A program made the position numbers and the translations under genes. Source: Deltaproteobacteria bacterium (GTDB lineage Bacteria; Desulfobacterota; Binatia; HRBIN30; CADEER01). Taken from it: a DNA stretch of 43,256 bases. This document shows positions 17,495 through 26,616 of the stretch, one piece after another. The stretch is taken from contig JAJCZJ010000033.1 of the NCBI GenBank assembly GCA_029262455.1, forward strand, positions 1 to 43,256, in the 5' to 3' direction. Numbering within the stretch: position 1 is the first letter of the stretch; the number at the start of each line of letters is the position of its first letter. Below the pieces are notes generated by a model, which was given only the letters and a program-made list of their open reading frames with translations, was not told the origin of the DNA and ran no database searches.

Positions 17495-20400
17495 ATGAGA
17501 TTATCGGGACGATTGCTGGTTGGTCTGGGAGGGGTGGCAGTGGCGATCGGCTGGGGTGCAGCGCCGGCAGCCGCACTGAATCGTGATTTTGTAGCCTTCG
17601 AAAGCGACCAGGTGCGGCCGTTGGCTTTGTCTCCCGATGGAACCCGACTCTTCGTTGCCAACACCCCTGACGGGCGGCTCGAAATTTTCGACGTTGGCAC
17701 AGAGGGGCTCGTACCGGCGGGCAGCACACCTGTCGGATTGGAGCCAGTGGCAGTCGCTGCACGATCGAACTCTGAGGTGTGGGTCGTCAATCACTTGTCC
17801 GACAGCGTCAGCATCGTCGACGTGTCTTCGAACCCTCCGCGCGTGGTCAGAACGCTTCTGCTCTGCGATGAACCGCGCGATATCGTTTTCGGAGGCACCG
17901 GATTCACGAGAGCGTTCATCACATCGGCCCGACGTGGTCAGAACTGTCCGGTCCCGGCCTTGTCGACGACAGAAGGGATCGGCCGAGCCCTGGTCACCGT
18001 TTACGATGCGACCGCGGTTGGGCCTGGGCTCGGCGGCGCTCCGCTCACGGTCATCGAACTGTTCAGCGACAAGCCACGCGCGCTGACCGTCTCTTCAGAT
18101 GGCGCGACTGTGTACGCGGCGGCATTCCACTCGGGCAATCAAACCACCTCGGTTCACGAGCTCGCTGTCTGTGACGGCGGTGTCGATGCCCCCCCTTGTT
18201 CGCACGACGGAGTGATGTTTCCTGGCGGACTACCTCTGCCAAACGAGAACGTCGAAGGTGCTCCACAACCAGAAGAGGGGCTCATCGTTCGCTACGATCC
18301 GATCTTGGGGATCTGGAAAGATGAGCTCGAGCGCAGCTGGAATGACTACGTCCGTTTCAACCTGCCGGACGAAGACGTCTTCGCTATTTCGGCAAATGGG
18401 GCCCCGCCGAGCGTCACCCAAACGTACAACAGCGTGGGAACCGTACTCTACAACATGGCGGTCAACCCGGTCAGCGGGAAGGTGTACGTCAGCAATACAG
18501 AAGCGATCAACGAGGTGCGATTCGTCACCAACTCCACGCTCGGCAATTCGCGGCTTCGCGGGCGGCAACACGAGGCTAGGATTACCGTTTTGGATGGAAC
18601 GTCGGTGGTCCCGCGCCACCTCAACAAGCACATCGACTACGACATGATCCCCGTTCCAGCAGGCGTGCTGGAAAAGAGTCTCGCGACACCGCTGGGGATC
18701 GAGGTCTCTGCCGATGGTCAGACCCTCTACGTGACCGCCTTCAGTTCCAACAAGATTGGAGTTCTGAGCGCGGACGCCGTTGAGAACGATACATTTGTTC
18801 CGAGCGCGCAAGACCACATCTCGGTGCCCGGCGGCCCGACAGGCTTGGCATTGGACGAGACCCGACAGCGAGCTTACGTCTTGACTCGTTATGACAACAG
18901 CGTTGTCGTGGTTGACCTCGGTACGGCGCAAGAGATCTCACGCACGGCGTTGCCGAATCCGGAATCCAGAGTCACCACGGACGGACGGCCCTTCCTCTAC
19001 GACGCGTCAATTTCCTCCAGCAACGGGGAGGCCTCGTGCGCGTCTTGTCACGTTTTCGGTGACTCAGATAGTCTCGCTTGGGATCTTGGCGACGCCACTG
19101 AACCCGTGATTCCCAATCCTAACCCGGCTATCCCACCGCAGATGCCAGAGGATTTTCACCCACTCAAGGGGCCGATGGTAACGATGAGTCTGCGCGGCAT
19201 GGCGAACCACGGCCCGTTGCATATGCGCGGTGATCGGACGGGGGCCCTCGACGACCCGCCAACCGACGCATTGAATGTGGTCTCGTCCTTTCGAACCTTC
19301 AACGGCGCCTTCGCGGGCTTGCTCGGTCGCGACGAAGGGCCAATCGACAACGACGACATGTCGAAGTTTGCAGCGTTTGCCGAACGCATCACCTACCCGC
19401 CGAATCCGATTCGCAGCCTCGACAATTCGCTGAACCCCTCTGAGCAGCGGGGCCGCGACCTCTACCATGAAAGGATTGTGTTCAACACTTTGCAGGCGCA
19501 TACGACCTGTCAGGGCTGTCATCCGGTCTCTCCGTCCGCCGGGTTGTTTGGCACGGACGGAAAGATGACGCCTGGTGTCAACGACTGGTACAAGACGCCC
19601 CACTTCCGCAACCTCTACCAGCGCATCGGCATGTTCGGGATGGTCGTCGTGCCCCTGACTCCGGCAATCCCTCTGTTCGAGTCGGGCGACAATGCTCACA
19701 CCGGAGACCAGGTCCGCGGGTTCGGATTCGAACATGCCGGAGCGGTCGATACAGTTTTCCGTTTCAACCGCTACTTTCTCTTTTCGTACCGCGCTGCGAA
19801 CGCTGCCGAGCGTGAACAGCAACGAAGGGACCTAGAAGCTTACATGCTGGCGATCGAGACCGACATGGCGCCGGTTGTCGGCCAGCAGGTTACTCTGAAC
19901 GACACCAACGGCGCCACCGCCGGTCCGCGCATCGATCTGCTCATGGCGCGTGCCAATGCGGTGTATCCCAACCTACGCAATCCGTTCTCACCGGAATGCG
20001 AGCTGGTTGTGAAGGGAAGCGTGGGAGGCGAGATGCGAGGATGGTTGTATCGGGACTCGATCTTCTATGCGGATCGCGTCGGCGAGACGATCGACGATAC
20101 CTTCCTACGGTCCGTGGCGGCGACGGCCGGCCAGGAGTTGACCTACACGTGTGTTCCTCCAGGCTCCGGTTTGCGGGTGGCCCTCGATCGCGACGCCGAC
20201 GGCGTGCTCGACGGCGACGAGCGCGACCGCGGGATGGACAGCGCAGTCCCAGATCGAATCCCCGGTGGGGGCCGCAAGGCAACCGATTGCGGTGCCACTT
20301 TCACGGTCATCAATCCTACGAACACTCCGCTGCAGGATGGCAGAGGGCGCTTGCGGAACGCGCAACGCTGTCATGACGGGGATCCGTTGTGCGACACGGA

Positions 20401-20803
20401 CGGTGTCGTCGATGGCAAGTGTGTTTTCGATATTCGTGCTTGCTTCAACACCGCCACCGATCGGTGTACGCCAACGTCGACGTCGAGCTGGGCCATCCGA
20501 GCACCGCGGCTCAACAGCCGCCGGGAGGTCGACGTCGAGAACGCCAATGCCGTTCGTGATGCCGTCCTCGGGCTCGATTTTGGAGCGACACCGGGTGCAG
20601 ATCCACGCACGATCCTCTTTCCCAGCCCTCTAGCGAACGTTCAGACGTGCACCGATCCGATTGCGTTTACGGTTCCGCTGCGCGGTCCGGGATTGATCCA
20701 AAGCGGCCGTGGGCGCCTTGTTACGCGGGCCTTTGGTCCGGCTGGGGAGAAGGACCAGGACCGGTTGCTCCTTTTCTGCATGCCGGCTGCTCCGCAATCT
20801 TGA
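17495..20803 (+). CDS. Exported beta-propeller and di-haem cytochrome fusion protein (1102 aa)
   Basis: Exact function unknown. A signal peptide (1-27, ending AAA-LN) leads to repeated propeller blades of the YVTN type (about 30-500), with phrases such as LALSPDGTRLFVANT, LTVSSDGATVYAAAF and IEVSADGQTLYVTAF. Then come two haem c sites, CASCH at 515-519 and CQGCH at 672-676, in a MauG/peroxidase-like context (KTPHFRNLYQ). Near residue 900, DRDADGVLDGDERD is a thrombospondin type 3-like calcium loop, followed by a cysteine-rich stretch (about 935-995) and a unique end. The combination suggests an extracytoplasmic oxidase using the propeller as substrate or partner platform; that is inference. 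A monocistronic gene by layout, convergent with the NosL-like gene 32 bp away. Confidence 0.85.
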   Translation: MRLSGRLLVGLGGVAVAIGWGAAPAAALNRDFVAFESDQVRPLALSPDGTRLFVANTPDGRLEIFDVGTEGLVPAGSTPVGLEPVAVAARSNSEVWVVNHLSDSVSIVDVSSNPPRVVRTLLLCDEPRDIVFGGTGFTRAFITSARRGQNCPVPALSTTEGIGRALVTVYDATAVGPGLGGAPLTVIELFSDKPRALTVSSDGATVYAAAFHSGNQTTSVHELAVCDGGVDAPPCSHDGVMFPGGLPLPNENVEGAPQPEEGLIVRYDPILGIWKDELERSWNDYVRFNLPDEDVFAISANGAPPSVTQTYNSVGTVLYNMAVNPVSGKVYVSNTEAINEVRFVTNSTLGNSRLRGRQHEARITVLDGTSVVPRHLNKHIDYDMIPVPAGVLEKSLATPLGIEVSADGQTLYVTAFSSNKIGVLSADAVENDTFVPSAQDHISVPGGPTGLALDETRQRAYVLTRYDNSVVVVDLGTAQEISRTALPNPESRVTTDGRPFLYDASISSSNGEASCASCHVFGDSDSLAWDLGDATEPVIPNPNPAIPPQMPEDFHPLKGPMVTMSLRGMANHGPLHMRGDRTGALDDPPTDALNVVSSFRTFNGAFAGLLGRDEGPIDNDDMSKFAAFAERITYPPNPIRSLDNSLNPSEQRGRDLYHERIVFNTLQAHTTCQGCHPVSPSAGLFGTDGKMTPGVNDWYKTPHFRNLYQRIGMFGMVVVPLTPAIPLFESGDNAHTGDQVRGFGFEHAGAVDTVFRFNRYFLFSYRAANAAEREQQRRDLEAYMLAIETDMAPVVGQQVTLNDTNGATAGPRIDLLMARANAVYPNLRNPFSPECELVVKGSVGGEMRGWLYRDSIFYADRVGETIDDTFLRSVAATAGQELTYTCVPPGSGLRVALDRDADGVLDGDERDRGMDSAVPDRIPGGGRKATDCGATFTVINPTNTPLQDGRGRLRNAQRCHDGDPLCDTDGVVDGKCVFDIRACFNTATDRCTPTSTSSWAIRAPRLNSRREVDVENANAVRDAVLGLDFGATPGADPRTILFPSPLANVQTCTDPIAFTVPLRGPGLIQSGRGRLVTRAFGPAGEKDQDRLLLFCMPAAPQS

Positions 20804-20835
20804 GGAGTGGCGGTCTGCAGGGCCACCGTGGCTCT

Positions 20836-21279
20836 CTAGGACTCCCCCAGCGCCTCGTCAAAGCGAACGATTCGGCCGCTTCCGGCTTCGGTGACGGCAT
20901 CTTGCGCCGCCGCGAAGGTCGGGAACGCCGCCCAATTGTGGCCTGCTGGGGAAGCCAGTGTTGGCGCTTGGCCGAACCATGCTTCGGATTCCGACAGCCA
21001 TGTGCCTGACCCACTGTGGTCGAGAAAAACTGCCGGACCACTGCGTTTCGGCTTGCTGCGGCGCGCCTCGAAGAGACATCCGGGCTCGTCGTAAATCTTT
21101 ACACGCTCACCGACGATCTCCGCTGCCGCCCACTTCTGGTCGGTGATCGTGCGCGAGCAACGCGCGCAGCTCGTCTTGCCGACTTCGAGCGGAGGTGTCG
21201 CGAGCCTCTGGTCTTGGCAGCCAGTGGCTCCGGAGATCAGGGCGAGTGCGAGCGGCAGGGAAAGGACGACTTTGTTCAT
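20836..21279 (-). CDS. NosL-like lipoprotein (putative copper-binding)
   Basis: A 147-residue lipoprotein: lipobox ATGC with the modified cysteine at 21, preceded by a classic signal. CARC at 38-41 takes the place of the NosL metal motif (normally CGM), and YDEPGCLFE around 63-71 plus the later SGSGTWLSESEAWF and NWAAFPTFAAAQDA segments follow the NosL family pattern. NosL delivers copper to nitrous-oxide reductase, but no nos gene is visible here. The ATG at 21279 has AAGGA about 9 nt upstream; twelve further in-frame residues upstream lack a signal. It may serve the neighbouring haem protein or another copper enzyme; unproven. Confidence 0.75.
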   Translation of the reverse strand: MNKVVLSLPLALALISGATGCQDQRLATPPLEVGKTSCARCSRTITDQKWAAAEIVGERVKIYDEPGCLFEARRSKPKRSGPAVFLDHSGSGTWLSESEAWFGQAPTLASPAGHNWAAFPTFAAAQDAVTEAGSGRIVRFDEALGES

Positions 21280-21426
21280 GCGAATGATCCTTCCCAAAGG
21301 GCCCGGGTCGCGCAAGCCACGCGTCCTTGTTTACTCGGGGGCGCGCGTCGGTTAAGTAGCTCGGTTGAATCGGATGTTCGCTGAGCGAAAAAAGCTGGCG
21401 GGCCAGTGAGCCACGCGGAGGGGTAG

Positions 21427-22302
21427 ATGAGCAAAGCGCTATACGAGAGTTCGATCGACAGCCTGCCGTTGGCGTTTCGCGGCAAGGTCCGAGATGTTTA
21501 CGATCTGGGCGCCGAGTTGCTGATCGTTACTAGCGATCGGCTGTCGGCGTTTGATGTGATTCTGCCCACACCAATCCCCGACAAGGGGCGTGTCCTAACC
21601 GCGCTCTCGCGTTTTTGGTTCGACCGCACCACAGAGCTGGTGCCGAATCAGATCTCTCCGAGGAAGCTGACGGAGATCTTGCCTCCCGACCAAGCGGCGG
21701 AGCTGGAACCACGCTCCCAGATTGTGCGGAAGGCCCAGGCTCTACAGGTTGAGTGCGTTGTGCGAGGATACTTGGTCGGGTCAGGTTGGGCTGAGTATCA
21801 AGAAAAGGGAACTGTCTGCGGCATCGAGTTGCCGCCCGGGTTGGAGCAAGCGTCGCGCTTGCCGGAACCCATCTTCACGCCGTCGACGAAGGCTCCCATC
21901 GGCGAACACGACGAAAATATTTCGTTCGATCAGGCAGTCGAGTTGCTCGGAACGGCGCACGCTGAGCAGGTCCGTGACCTGAGTTTGAGAATTTACGATC
22001 ATGGAGCGCGGTGGGCCGAGCAGCGGGGCATCATCATCGCCGATACCAAGTTTGAGTTCGGGGTGATCGATGGTGAAATCATTCTGATCGACGAGGTGCT
22101 GACGCCAGATTCGTCGCGCTTTTGGCCGAAGAGCGAGTATCGGACGGGCATATCGCCCCCCAGCTTCGACAAGCAGTATGTCCGCGACTATCTGTCTGAA
22201 TCGGGTTGGAAGAAAGAACCGCCGGCCCCGGAGTTGCCGGCTGAGGTCGTCGCCAAAACGTCTGAGAAGTATCGTCAGGCGCTCGAACAACTGACGAAAT
22301 AG
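21427..22302 (+). CDS. purC: Phosphoribosylaminoimidazole-succinocarboxamide synthase
   Basis: SAICAR synthase: ligates aspartate to CAIR in purine synthesis using ATP. The family signatures are GKVRDVYDLG near the N-terminus, TSDRLSAFDVILPTPIPDKG, ECVVRGYLVGSGW, IADTKFEFG and IDEVLTPDSSRFWP. At 291 residues it is the longer variety common in Gram-negative lineages and yeast. A GGAGGGG lies just upstream of the ATG. It stands alone, divergent from the NosL-like gene, with no other pur gene nearby. Confidence 0.97.
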   Translation: MSKALYESSIDSLPLAFRGKVRDVYDLGAELLIVTSDRLSAFDVILPTPIPDKGRVLTALSRFWFDRTTELVPNQISPRKLTEILPPDQAAELEPRSQIVRKAQALQVECVVRGYLVGSGWAEYQEKGTVCGIELPPGLEQASRLPEPIFTPSTKAPIGEHDENISFDQAVELLGTAHAEQVRDLSLRIYDHGARWAEQRGIIIADTKFEFGVIDGEIILIDEVLTPDSSRFWPKSEYRTGISPPSFDKQYVRDYLSESGWKKEPPAPELPAEVVAKTSEKYRQALEQLTK

Positions 22303-22382
22303 AGAACGTGTCGACAAGAGTCTTGCTGGAGGTTGGCGAGATCGCCTTGCCGGTTGAGCCCTTCGTGAGTCGATTGAGGCGG

Positions 22383-23348
22383 CTATTGGGAGTGTGCAGC
22401 GCGCCGTAGTCGATCGGCGATCGCCAAGCCGAGGCCCTTTTCTGGCGGCGGAATTGCGTACACGACGGAAACGGTTGTGTCGTCGAGTTCGCGTAGCGTA
22501 GCGAACAAGTTGGCAGCCGCTGCCTCGAGATTTCCGTCGTCTGAGAGGTGACGGGTTAGGGCAAACCCAGCACGATCTTCGGGCGGCGCGATGGTCAGCA
22601 ATGCGCCGTTGGCGCGGAGAGCCGTAGGGACATCGCCGACCTCGGCGATGATCTCGACCGGGACCCGGGGCGCATAATGTTGTGGCAACTGACCAGGAGC
22701 GTTGGGCATAAGCGGGTTCGCTGCGAAGGCAATCTTCCCGATCTCCCTTTCCAGGGTCTCCAAAGGTAAACCGCCCGGGCGAAGCAGGGTGGGAATCTCC
22801 GCTTCAAAAGAGATGATCGTCGATTCGACACCGATTTGACAGGGACCTCCATCGAGAATCATGGGGACGGCCTCGCCGAGTTGGCGCCGGACGTGCGCTG
22901 CGCTGGTCGGGCTCACATAGCCAAACGGATTGGCGCTGGGCGCCGCGACCGGTTCGCCAGCGCGGCGAATGAGCTCGAGCGCAACCGGGTGGTTCGGCAC
23001 CCGAACCGCCACGGTTGGCAACCCGGCGGTAACGATGTCCGGAATCGAGTCTCGCTTTCTCAGGACGACCGTGATCGGGCCGGGCCAGTGGCGCGCCACG
23101 AGTTGCGCGGCTGCCGCCGGGATTTCCGCCGCTACCCGATCGAGATCGTCTGCGTGAGCCAGGTGAACGATGAGTGGGTCAAAGTACGGACGTTGCTTGA
23201 TCGAAAAGATTCGAGCCACTGCGGCAGCGTTCGTTGCGACGGCGCCCAACCCGTAGACGGTTTCGGTCGGGAACGCGACACATTGGCCGCTGCGCAGCAA
23301 CGCGGCGGCGGCTGTGATTTCTTTGGAGCTCGGAGTCTGACCGGTCAT
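22383..23348 (-). CDS. tsaC: L-threonylcarbamoyladenylate synthase (TsaC/Sua5)
   Basis: Makes threonylcarbamoyl-AMP from threonine, bicarbonate and ATP, the first step of t6A37 modification of tRNA. The YrdC domain (about 1-205) shows FPTETVYGLGA, KQRPYFDPLIVH, WPGPITVVL and APSANPFGYVSPTSA. A linker leads to a C-terminal Sua5 domain (about 225-320; it begins near GQLPQHYAPRVPVEI), making this the longer Sua5 form (321 residues) rather than the short TsaC. Divergent from the small lipoprotein gene with only 44 bp between the starts. Confidence 0.95.
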   Translation of the reverse strand: MTGQTPSSKEITAAAALLRSGQCVAFPTETVYGLGAVATNAAAVARIFSIKQRPYFDPLIVHLAHADDLDRVAAEIPAAAAQLVARHWPGPITVVLRKRDSIPDIVTAGLPTVAVRVPNHPVALELIRRAGEPVAAPSANPFGYVSPTSAAHVRRQLGEAVPMILDGGPCQIGVESTIISFEAEIPTLLRPGGLPLETLEREIGKIAFAANPLMPNAPGQLPQHYAPRVPVEIIAEVGDVPTALRANGALLTIAPPEDRAGFALTRHLSDDGNLEAAAANLFATLRELDDTTVSVVYAIPPPEKGLGLAIADRLRRAAHSQ

Positions 23349-23392
23349 CGTAGCCTGGTGCGACTGGACACGCCTGCTAGACTTTCAGCGAC

Positions 23393-23866
23393 GTGTGCGA
23401 GACATCGAAAGTGCGAAGGCAAGTATCGAGCAGACTCTTGCTTTTGGTGGGCACTCTGCTCACCGCAGCGTGCTCGAGAGACGCGATCCCGGAGGGCGTC
23501 CGTCTCTATGCACAATTTAATCAGCGCAAACCGATCGCTGTGATGACAGTCAGCCGCGCCGGCGATGCCCGGATTGTCGAGAGCTTGATGAAAGGGCGAA
23601 TGGCACTTCAGTCGCGGGTGTCCAGCGCGGCCAATGGGCCGAAGATCGAGTGCATCGTCGGGGGCGGGCAACGGGTTCTCATCCAGCAACCACCGGCCCC
23701 AGGCGACGTTGTGACATTGGTACCGCTCGATGATCCGGGCCGTGCAATGTACCGCGAATGGGCGTGGTTGCGCCGTCCTCGCGGGATCGTCGAGATCGAC
23801 TCCGAGCTGGCGCGATTGGCTGGGCTGAGCGATTGCGCGGTCTTGCAGGATGGCATCGAGGACTAA
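23393..23866 (+). CDS. Hypothetical lipoprotein
   Basis: Not recognised. The 157-residue product has a basic N-terminus, a hydrophobic stretch and a lipobox LTAAC with cysteine at 27, so it is probably a membrane-anchored lipoprotein. The rest has no motif I know; it is mixed alpha/beta in appearance with VLIQQPPAPGDVVTLVPL near the middle. The start is GTG (23393), close to the divergent tsaC start. Coding appears real because of the clean signal and lipobox, and the reading frame fills the gap between its neighbours. Confidence 0.65.
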   Translation: MCETSKVRRQVSSRLLLLVGTLLTAACSRDAIPEGVRLYAQFNQRKPIAVMTVSRAGDARIVESLMKGRMALQSRVSSAANGPKIECIVGGGQRVLIQQPPAPGDVVTLVPLDDPGRAMYREWAWLRRPRGIVEIDSELARLAGLSDCAVLQDGIED

Positions 23867-23916
23867 CAAAGTCGTCTCTGCGTCGACGTCACCTGCGATC
23901 GATCGTGTTCGCTTCA

Positions 23917-24036
23917 TCAGCCGTCACGGTCGTCCCGCCGTGACTCACTGCGCAGAAGTCGGGTGTAGCAAAACGCCAGTAGACCGGTCACGAACGAGCA
24001 TGAGAGCAACATCAACACCCAACCACCTGCCGTCAT
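23917..24036 (-). CDS. Small membrane peptide, probable NSS transporter small subunit (MetS-like)
   Basis: A 39-residue protein whose ATG (24036-24034) overlaps the TGA of the transporter gene by 4 nt (ATGA). It has one membrane segment (about 6-24, AGGWVLMLLSCSFVTGLLAF) followed by a strongly charged tail rich in Arg and Asp. In other bacteria, NSS-family methionine/alanine transporters are followed by a tiny one-helix subunit called MetS; size, topology and coupling match. Sequence identity to MetS is not something I can show. Too short for routine gene calling. Confidence 0.7.
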   Translation of the reverse strand: MTAGGWVLMLLSCSFVTGLLAFCYTRLLRSESRRDDRDG

Positions 24037-25607
24037 CGCTCCAGTTCCCGACTCGACCAGACTCGACCCGCGTGCCAGACGCCGACGGTCAATAGGAGGG
24101 TTGTGGCAATCACAAAACCTATGGCTACAGCGGCTTCCGGTTGCTGGCGCAGCTGCGTCGTGTAGGTCGCGGCGTTGTCGACGAGAAAGAGACCGAAGAC
24201 GACGATCAGATAGGTCGGCGAGACGTACTTGATGACGAACCGGAATCCGGGCGGCAGTGACAACAGCGCGCCGCGGCGAATTTCCGCGATTCCGGCGTCG
24301 GCTCCGAGGACCCAAGAGAACACAAAGACAATCGTCGTCGCGAGCAGAAAAATTCCGATCTGACCGACCCAGAAGTCCAGCGCGTCCAATGCCACCAAGT
24401 CGCGGCTGTAGTGGACGACGACGGCCGTACCGATCGACGACACGAGCCCGAGAATGAGGACGGCAACACCCCGTGAAACCTGCAATCCTTCGCGCACAAA
24501 TGCCATCACTGGTTGCAGCATCGAGATCGAGGAGGTGACGGCTGCCAGGAAGAGCAGAAAAAACCAAACGAAACCAAAGAGTGAGCCGAGGGGCATGTGC
24601 TCGAATACGACCGGCAGCGTGTAGAAGCCCAAACCGAAGGTCGAGCCGGCTACCTTCTGCACAGAATCCGGGCCGAGGAATATGAACGCAGCCGGAATTG
24701 TTATCAGTCCGCCGAGACAGATCTCACAGAATTCGTTGGTCGAAGTCGAAGTGAGCCCGGACAGGACGATGTCGTCGTTCGCTCTCAGGTAGCTGGCGTA
24801 GGAAATGATGATACCGAATCCAATGGATATGCTGAAGAACACTTGGCCGGTCGCTTGCAACCACATCTCGGGGTTGGCGAGGGTTCCGAAAAAAGTCTCA
24901 CCTGATGCGATCTTGGGATTCCACATGAAGCCGAGGCCGTTGAGAACGTTCTGATCGGGCAACGCGGGGTCGGGTGTCCCAAGTGTGAGCACACGCACGA
25001 GCACCGCGAATGCGCAAAGGATCAGCAGCGGCATGGCGATACGACAGAACGCCTCGATGCCGCGCGAGATGCCCCGATAAATCAGAGTCAAATTGATCGC
25101 CACACAGATTGCGAGTGCGAGTACGATCGGTGACCTCGTGTTCGAGGTGATCGCGCCGTTGGCAGCCGTCCCGATCAAATTCTCGAAAAAAAGCGCGTAG
25201 GTCTCGGCGTCGGGGCCCAGCGAGAGCTGCCCACTGAGATAGTACCAAGCGTAGGCCAAGCACCATGCTTCGATGTAAACGTAGTAGGCGTAGACGACGA
25301 GTGGTACGAGCAGGGCAAGAACTCCCAAAAAGTGGCCGTTTCGCCAGCCGGTGGCAACACGAAAGATCCCAGGTGCGCTGTTGTAACCGTTGCGCCCACC
25401 GAGTCGTCCGAGCGACCACTCGGCCCAACATATGGGGACGCCGATCAACAGAATCGCTACAAAGTAAGGGATCAGAAAGACGCCGCCACCGTACTTCGCG
25501 GCAAGCCCGGGAAAGCGCAGAAAGTTGCCGAGACCAACGGCAGACCCGGCGACCGCGAGCACGACACCAATTCTGGAGTCCCAATGTTCGCGTTCAGGAG
25601 TCTTCAT
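24033..25607 (-). CDS. Sodium-dependent (SNF/NSS family) transporter
   Basis: Twelve-helix Na+-coupled importer of the neurotransmitter:sodium symporter family (LeuT fold), likely for an amino acid. The first helix carries [25 protein letters not shown], the unwound substrate and sodium site of the family; a later helix has [15 protein letters not shown]. At 524 residues the length is normal. I chose the ATG at 25607 ([12 protein letters not shown]), where family homology begins; the longer open frame lies within the upstream Rieske gene. It overlaps that gene by 14 nt and the small peptide by 4 nt, so the three form one transcript. The substrate cannot be told. Confidence 0.92.
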   Translation of the reverse strand: MKTPEREHWDSRIGVVLAVAGSAVGLGNFLRFPGLAAKYGGGVFLIPYFVAILLIGVPICWAEWSLGRLGGRNGYNSAPGIFRVATGWRNGHFLGVLALLVPLVVYAYYVYIEAWCLAYAWYYLSGQLSLGPDAETYALFFENLIGTAANGAITSNTRSPIVLALAICVAINLTLIYRGISRGIEAFCRIAMPLLILCAFAVLVRVLTLGTPDPALPDQNVLNGLGFMWNPKIASGETFFGTLANPEMWLQATGQVFFSISIGFGIIISYASYLRANDDIVLSGLTSTSTNEFCEICLGGLITIPAAFIFLGPDSVQKVAGSTFGLGFYTLPVVFEHMPLGSLFGFVWFFLLFLAAVTSSISMLQPVMAFVREGLQVSRGVAVLILGLVSSIGTAVVVHYSRDLVALDALDFWVGQIGIFLLATTIVFVFSWVLGADAGIAEIRRGALLSLPPGFRFVIKYVSPTYLIVVFGLFLVDNAATYTTQLRQQPEAAVAIGFVIATTLLLTVGVWHAGRVWSSRELER

Positions 25608-25959
25608 CACGCTCCGCATCCGGCAAGAGGGCGACCAGCTGGTCTCCCTGCCACTCGAGCTGTATCGGGTGCAATGCCTTACCCGCCGGGGGACCCTCGA
25701 TGCAGACACCTGTATCTGGTTGGAACAGCGCCCCGTGGGTCGCGCACTGTATGAAGCAACGATCCTCGGTGAGGAACTGATTCTCAACCCAATCCATCGT
25801 CATCGGGACGTGGCGGCACTCGTTCACGTAGGCATAGAACTCACCGTGGAAGTTCACCGCAAATGCTTCGACTTCTTGGCCACTTCGGATGACGATAAAT
25901 TTCTTTGTATGGCCCTCGGCGATTTCTCCTCGAACCGCGACGGGGATAAGGTCAGCCAT
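25594..25959 (-). CDS. Rieske [2Fe-2S] domain protein
   Basis: Small ferredoxin-type Rieske protein of 121 residues. The cluster ligands are C48-R-H50 and C72-A-T-H75 in the two binding loops, with the [21 protein letters not shown] strand typical of this fold. There is no signal peptide or membrane helix, so it is a soluble cytosolic protein like oxygenase ferredoxins (BphF/NirD type), yet no oxygenase or nitrite reductase gene is nearby. Instead the NSS transporter gene overlaps its 3' end. The start at 25959 faces the divergent cyclophilin gene. Confidence 0.9.
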   Translation of the reverse strand: MADLIPVAVRGEIAEGHTKKFIVIRSGQEVEAFAVNFHGEFYAYVNECRHVPMTMDWVENQFLTEDRCFIQCATHGALFQPDTGVCIEGPPAGKALHPIQLEWQGDQLVALLPDAERDEDS

Positions 25960-26049
25960 CAGAGAGCCTCAATAGCTGGTTTGCACCGGGGGTTAAACTC
26001 TGGCTCAATGACTGGTTGGATCAATACGAAATCGGAGGACCCTACGATC

Positions 26050-26616
26050 ATGTTTCGAATTCTTGCAATTGCACTGACCCTCGCCACGGCGGGACTCGTG
26101 GAAGCCCAGGCAGCCGACAATCCAGTGGTAGTCGTCAAGACTTCCAAGGGCGATGTCAAAGTAGAACTATTCGCTGACAAGGCTCCGATCACCGTGGCAA
26201 ACTTTCTTAGCTACGCGAAGGACAAGCACTACGACGGTACCGTGTTTCACCGCGTGATCCCGAATTTCATGATCCAAGGTGGGGGCTACGGCGCTGATCT
26301 GGGTGAAAAGAAGACGAAGGCGCCGATCAAAAACGAGGCGACAAATGGTCTCAAGAACACGCGTGGCACCCTGGCGATGGCGAGGACTTCCGACCCGAAT
26401 AGCGCCACAGCCCAGTTTTTCATCAACACAGTGGACAACGCGTCTCTGGACCATAGAGACACGGGGCGGGGGTTCGGCTACGCGGTGTTCGGCAAAGTGA
26501 TCGATGGCATGGACGTCGTCGCAGTGATCGAAAAGGTCAAGACGACTGGCAAAGGTCAACACCAGAACGTCCCGACCGAGGCCGTGGTCATCGAGAGCAT
26601 CACCGTAGTCGAGTGA
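26050..26616 (+). CDS. Peptidyl-prolyl cis-trans isomerase, cyclophilin type, exported
   Basis: Bacterial PpiA-type cyclophilin of the periplasm. A signal peptide (1-21, ending AQA-AD) is followed by the cyclophilin fold with [16 protein letters not shown], the catalytic arginine in [15 protein letters not shown], and SATAQFFIN and [20 protein letters not shown] at 26034-26039 upstream of the ATG at 26050 decides the start among several upstream in-frame codons. The GTGA overlap with the HAD gene at the end shows coupling. Length 188 is normal for the secreted form. Confidence 0.94.
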   Translation: MFRILAIALTLATAGLVEAQAADNPVVVVKTSKGDVKVELFADKAPITVANFLSYAKDKHYDGTVFHRVIPNFMIQGGGYGADLGEKKTKAPIKNEATNGLKNTRGTLAMARTSDPNSATAQFFINTVDNASLDHRDTGRGFGYAVFGKVIDGMDVVAVIEKVKTTGKGQHQNVPTEAVVIESITVVE

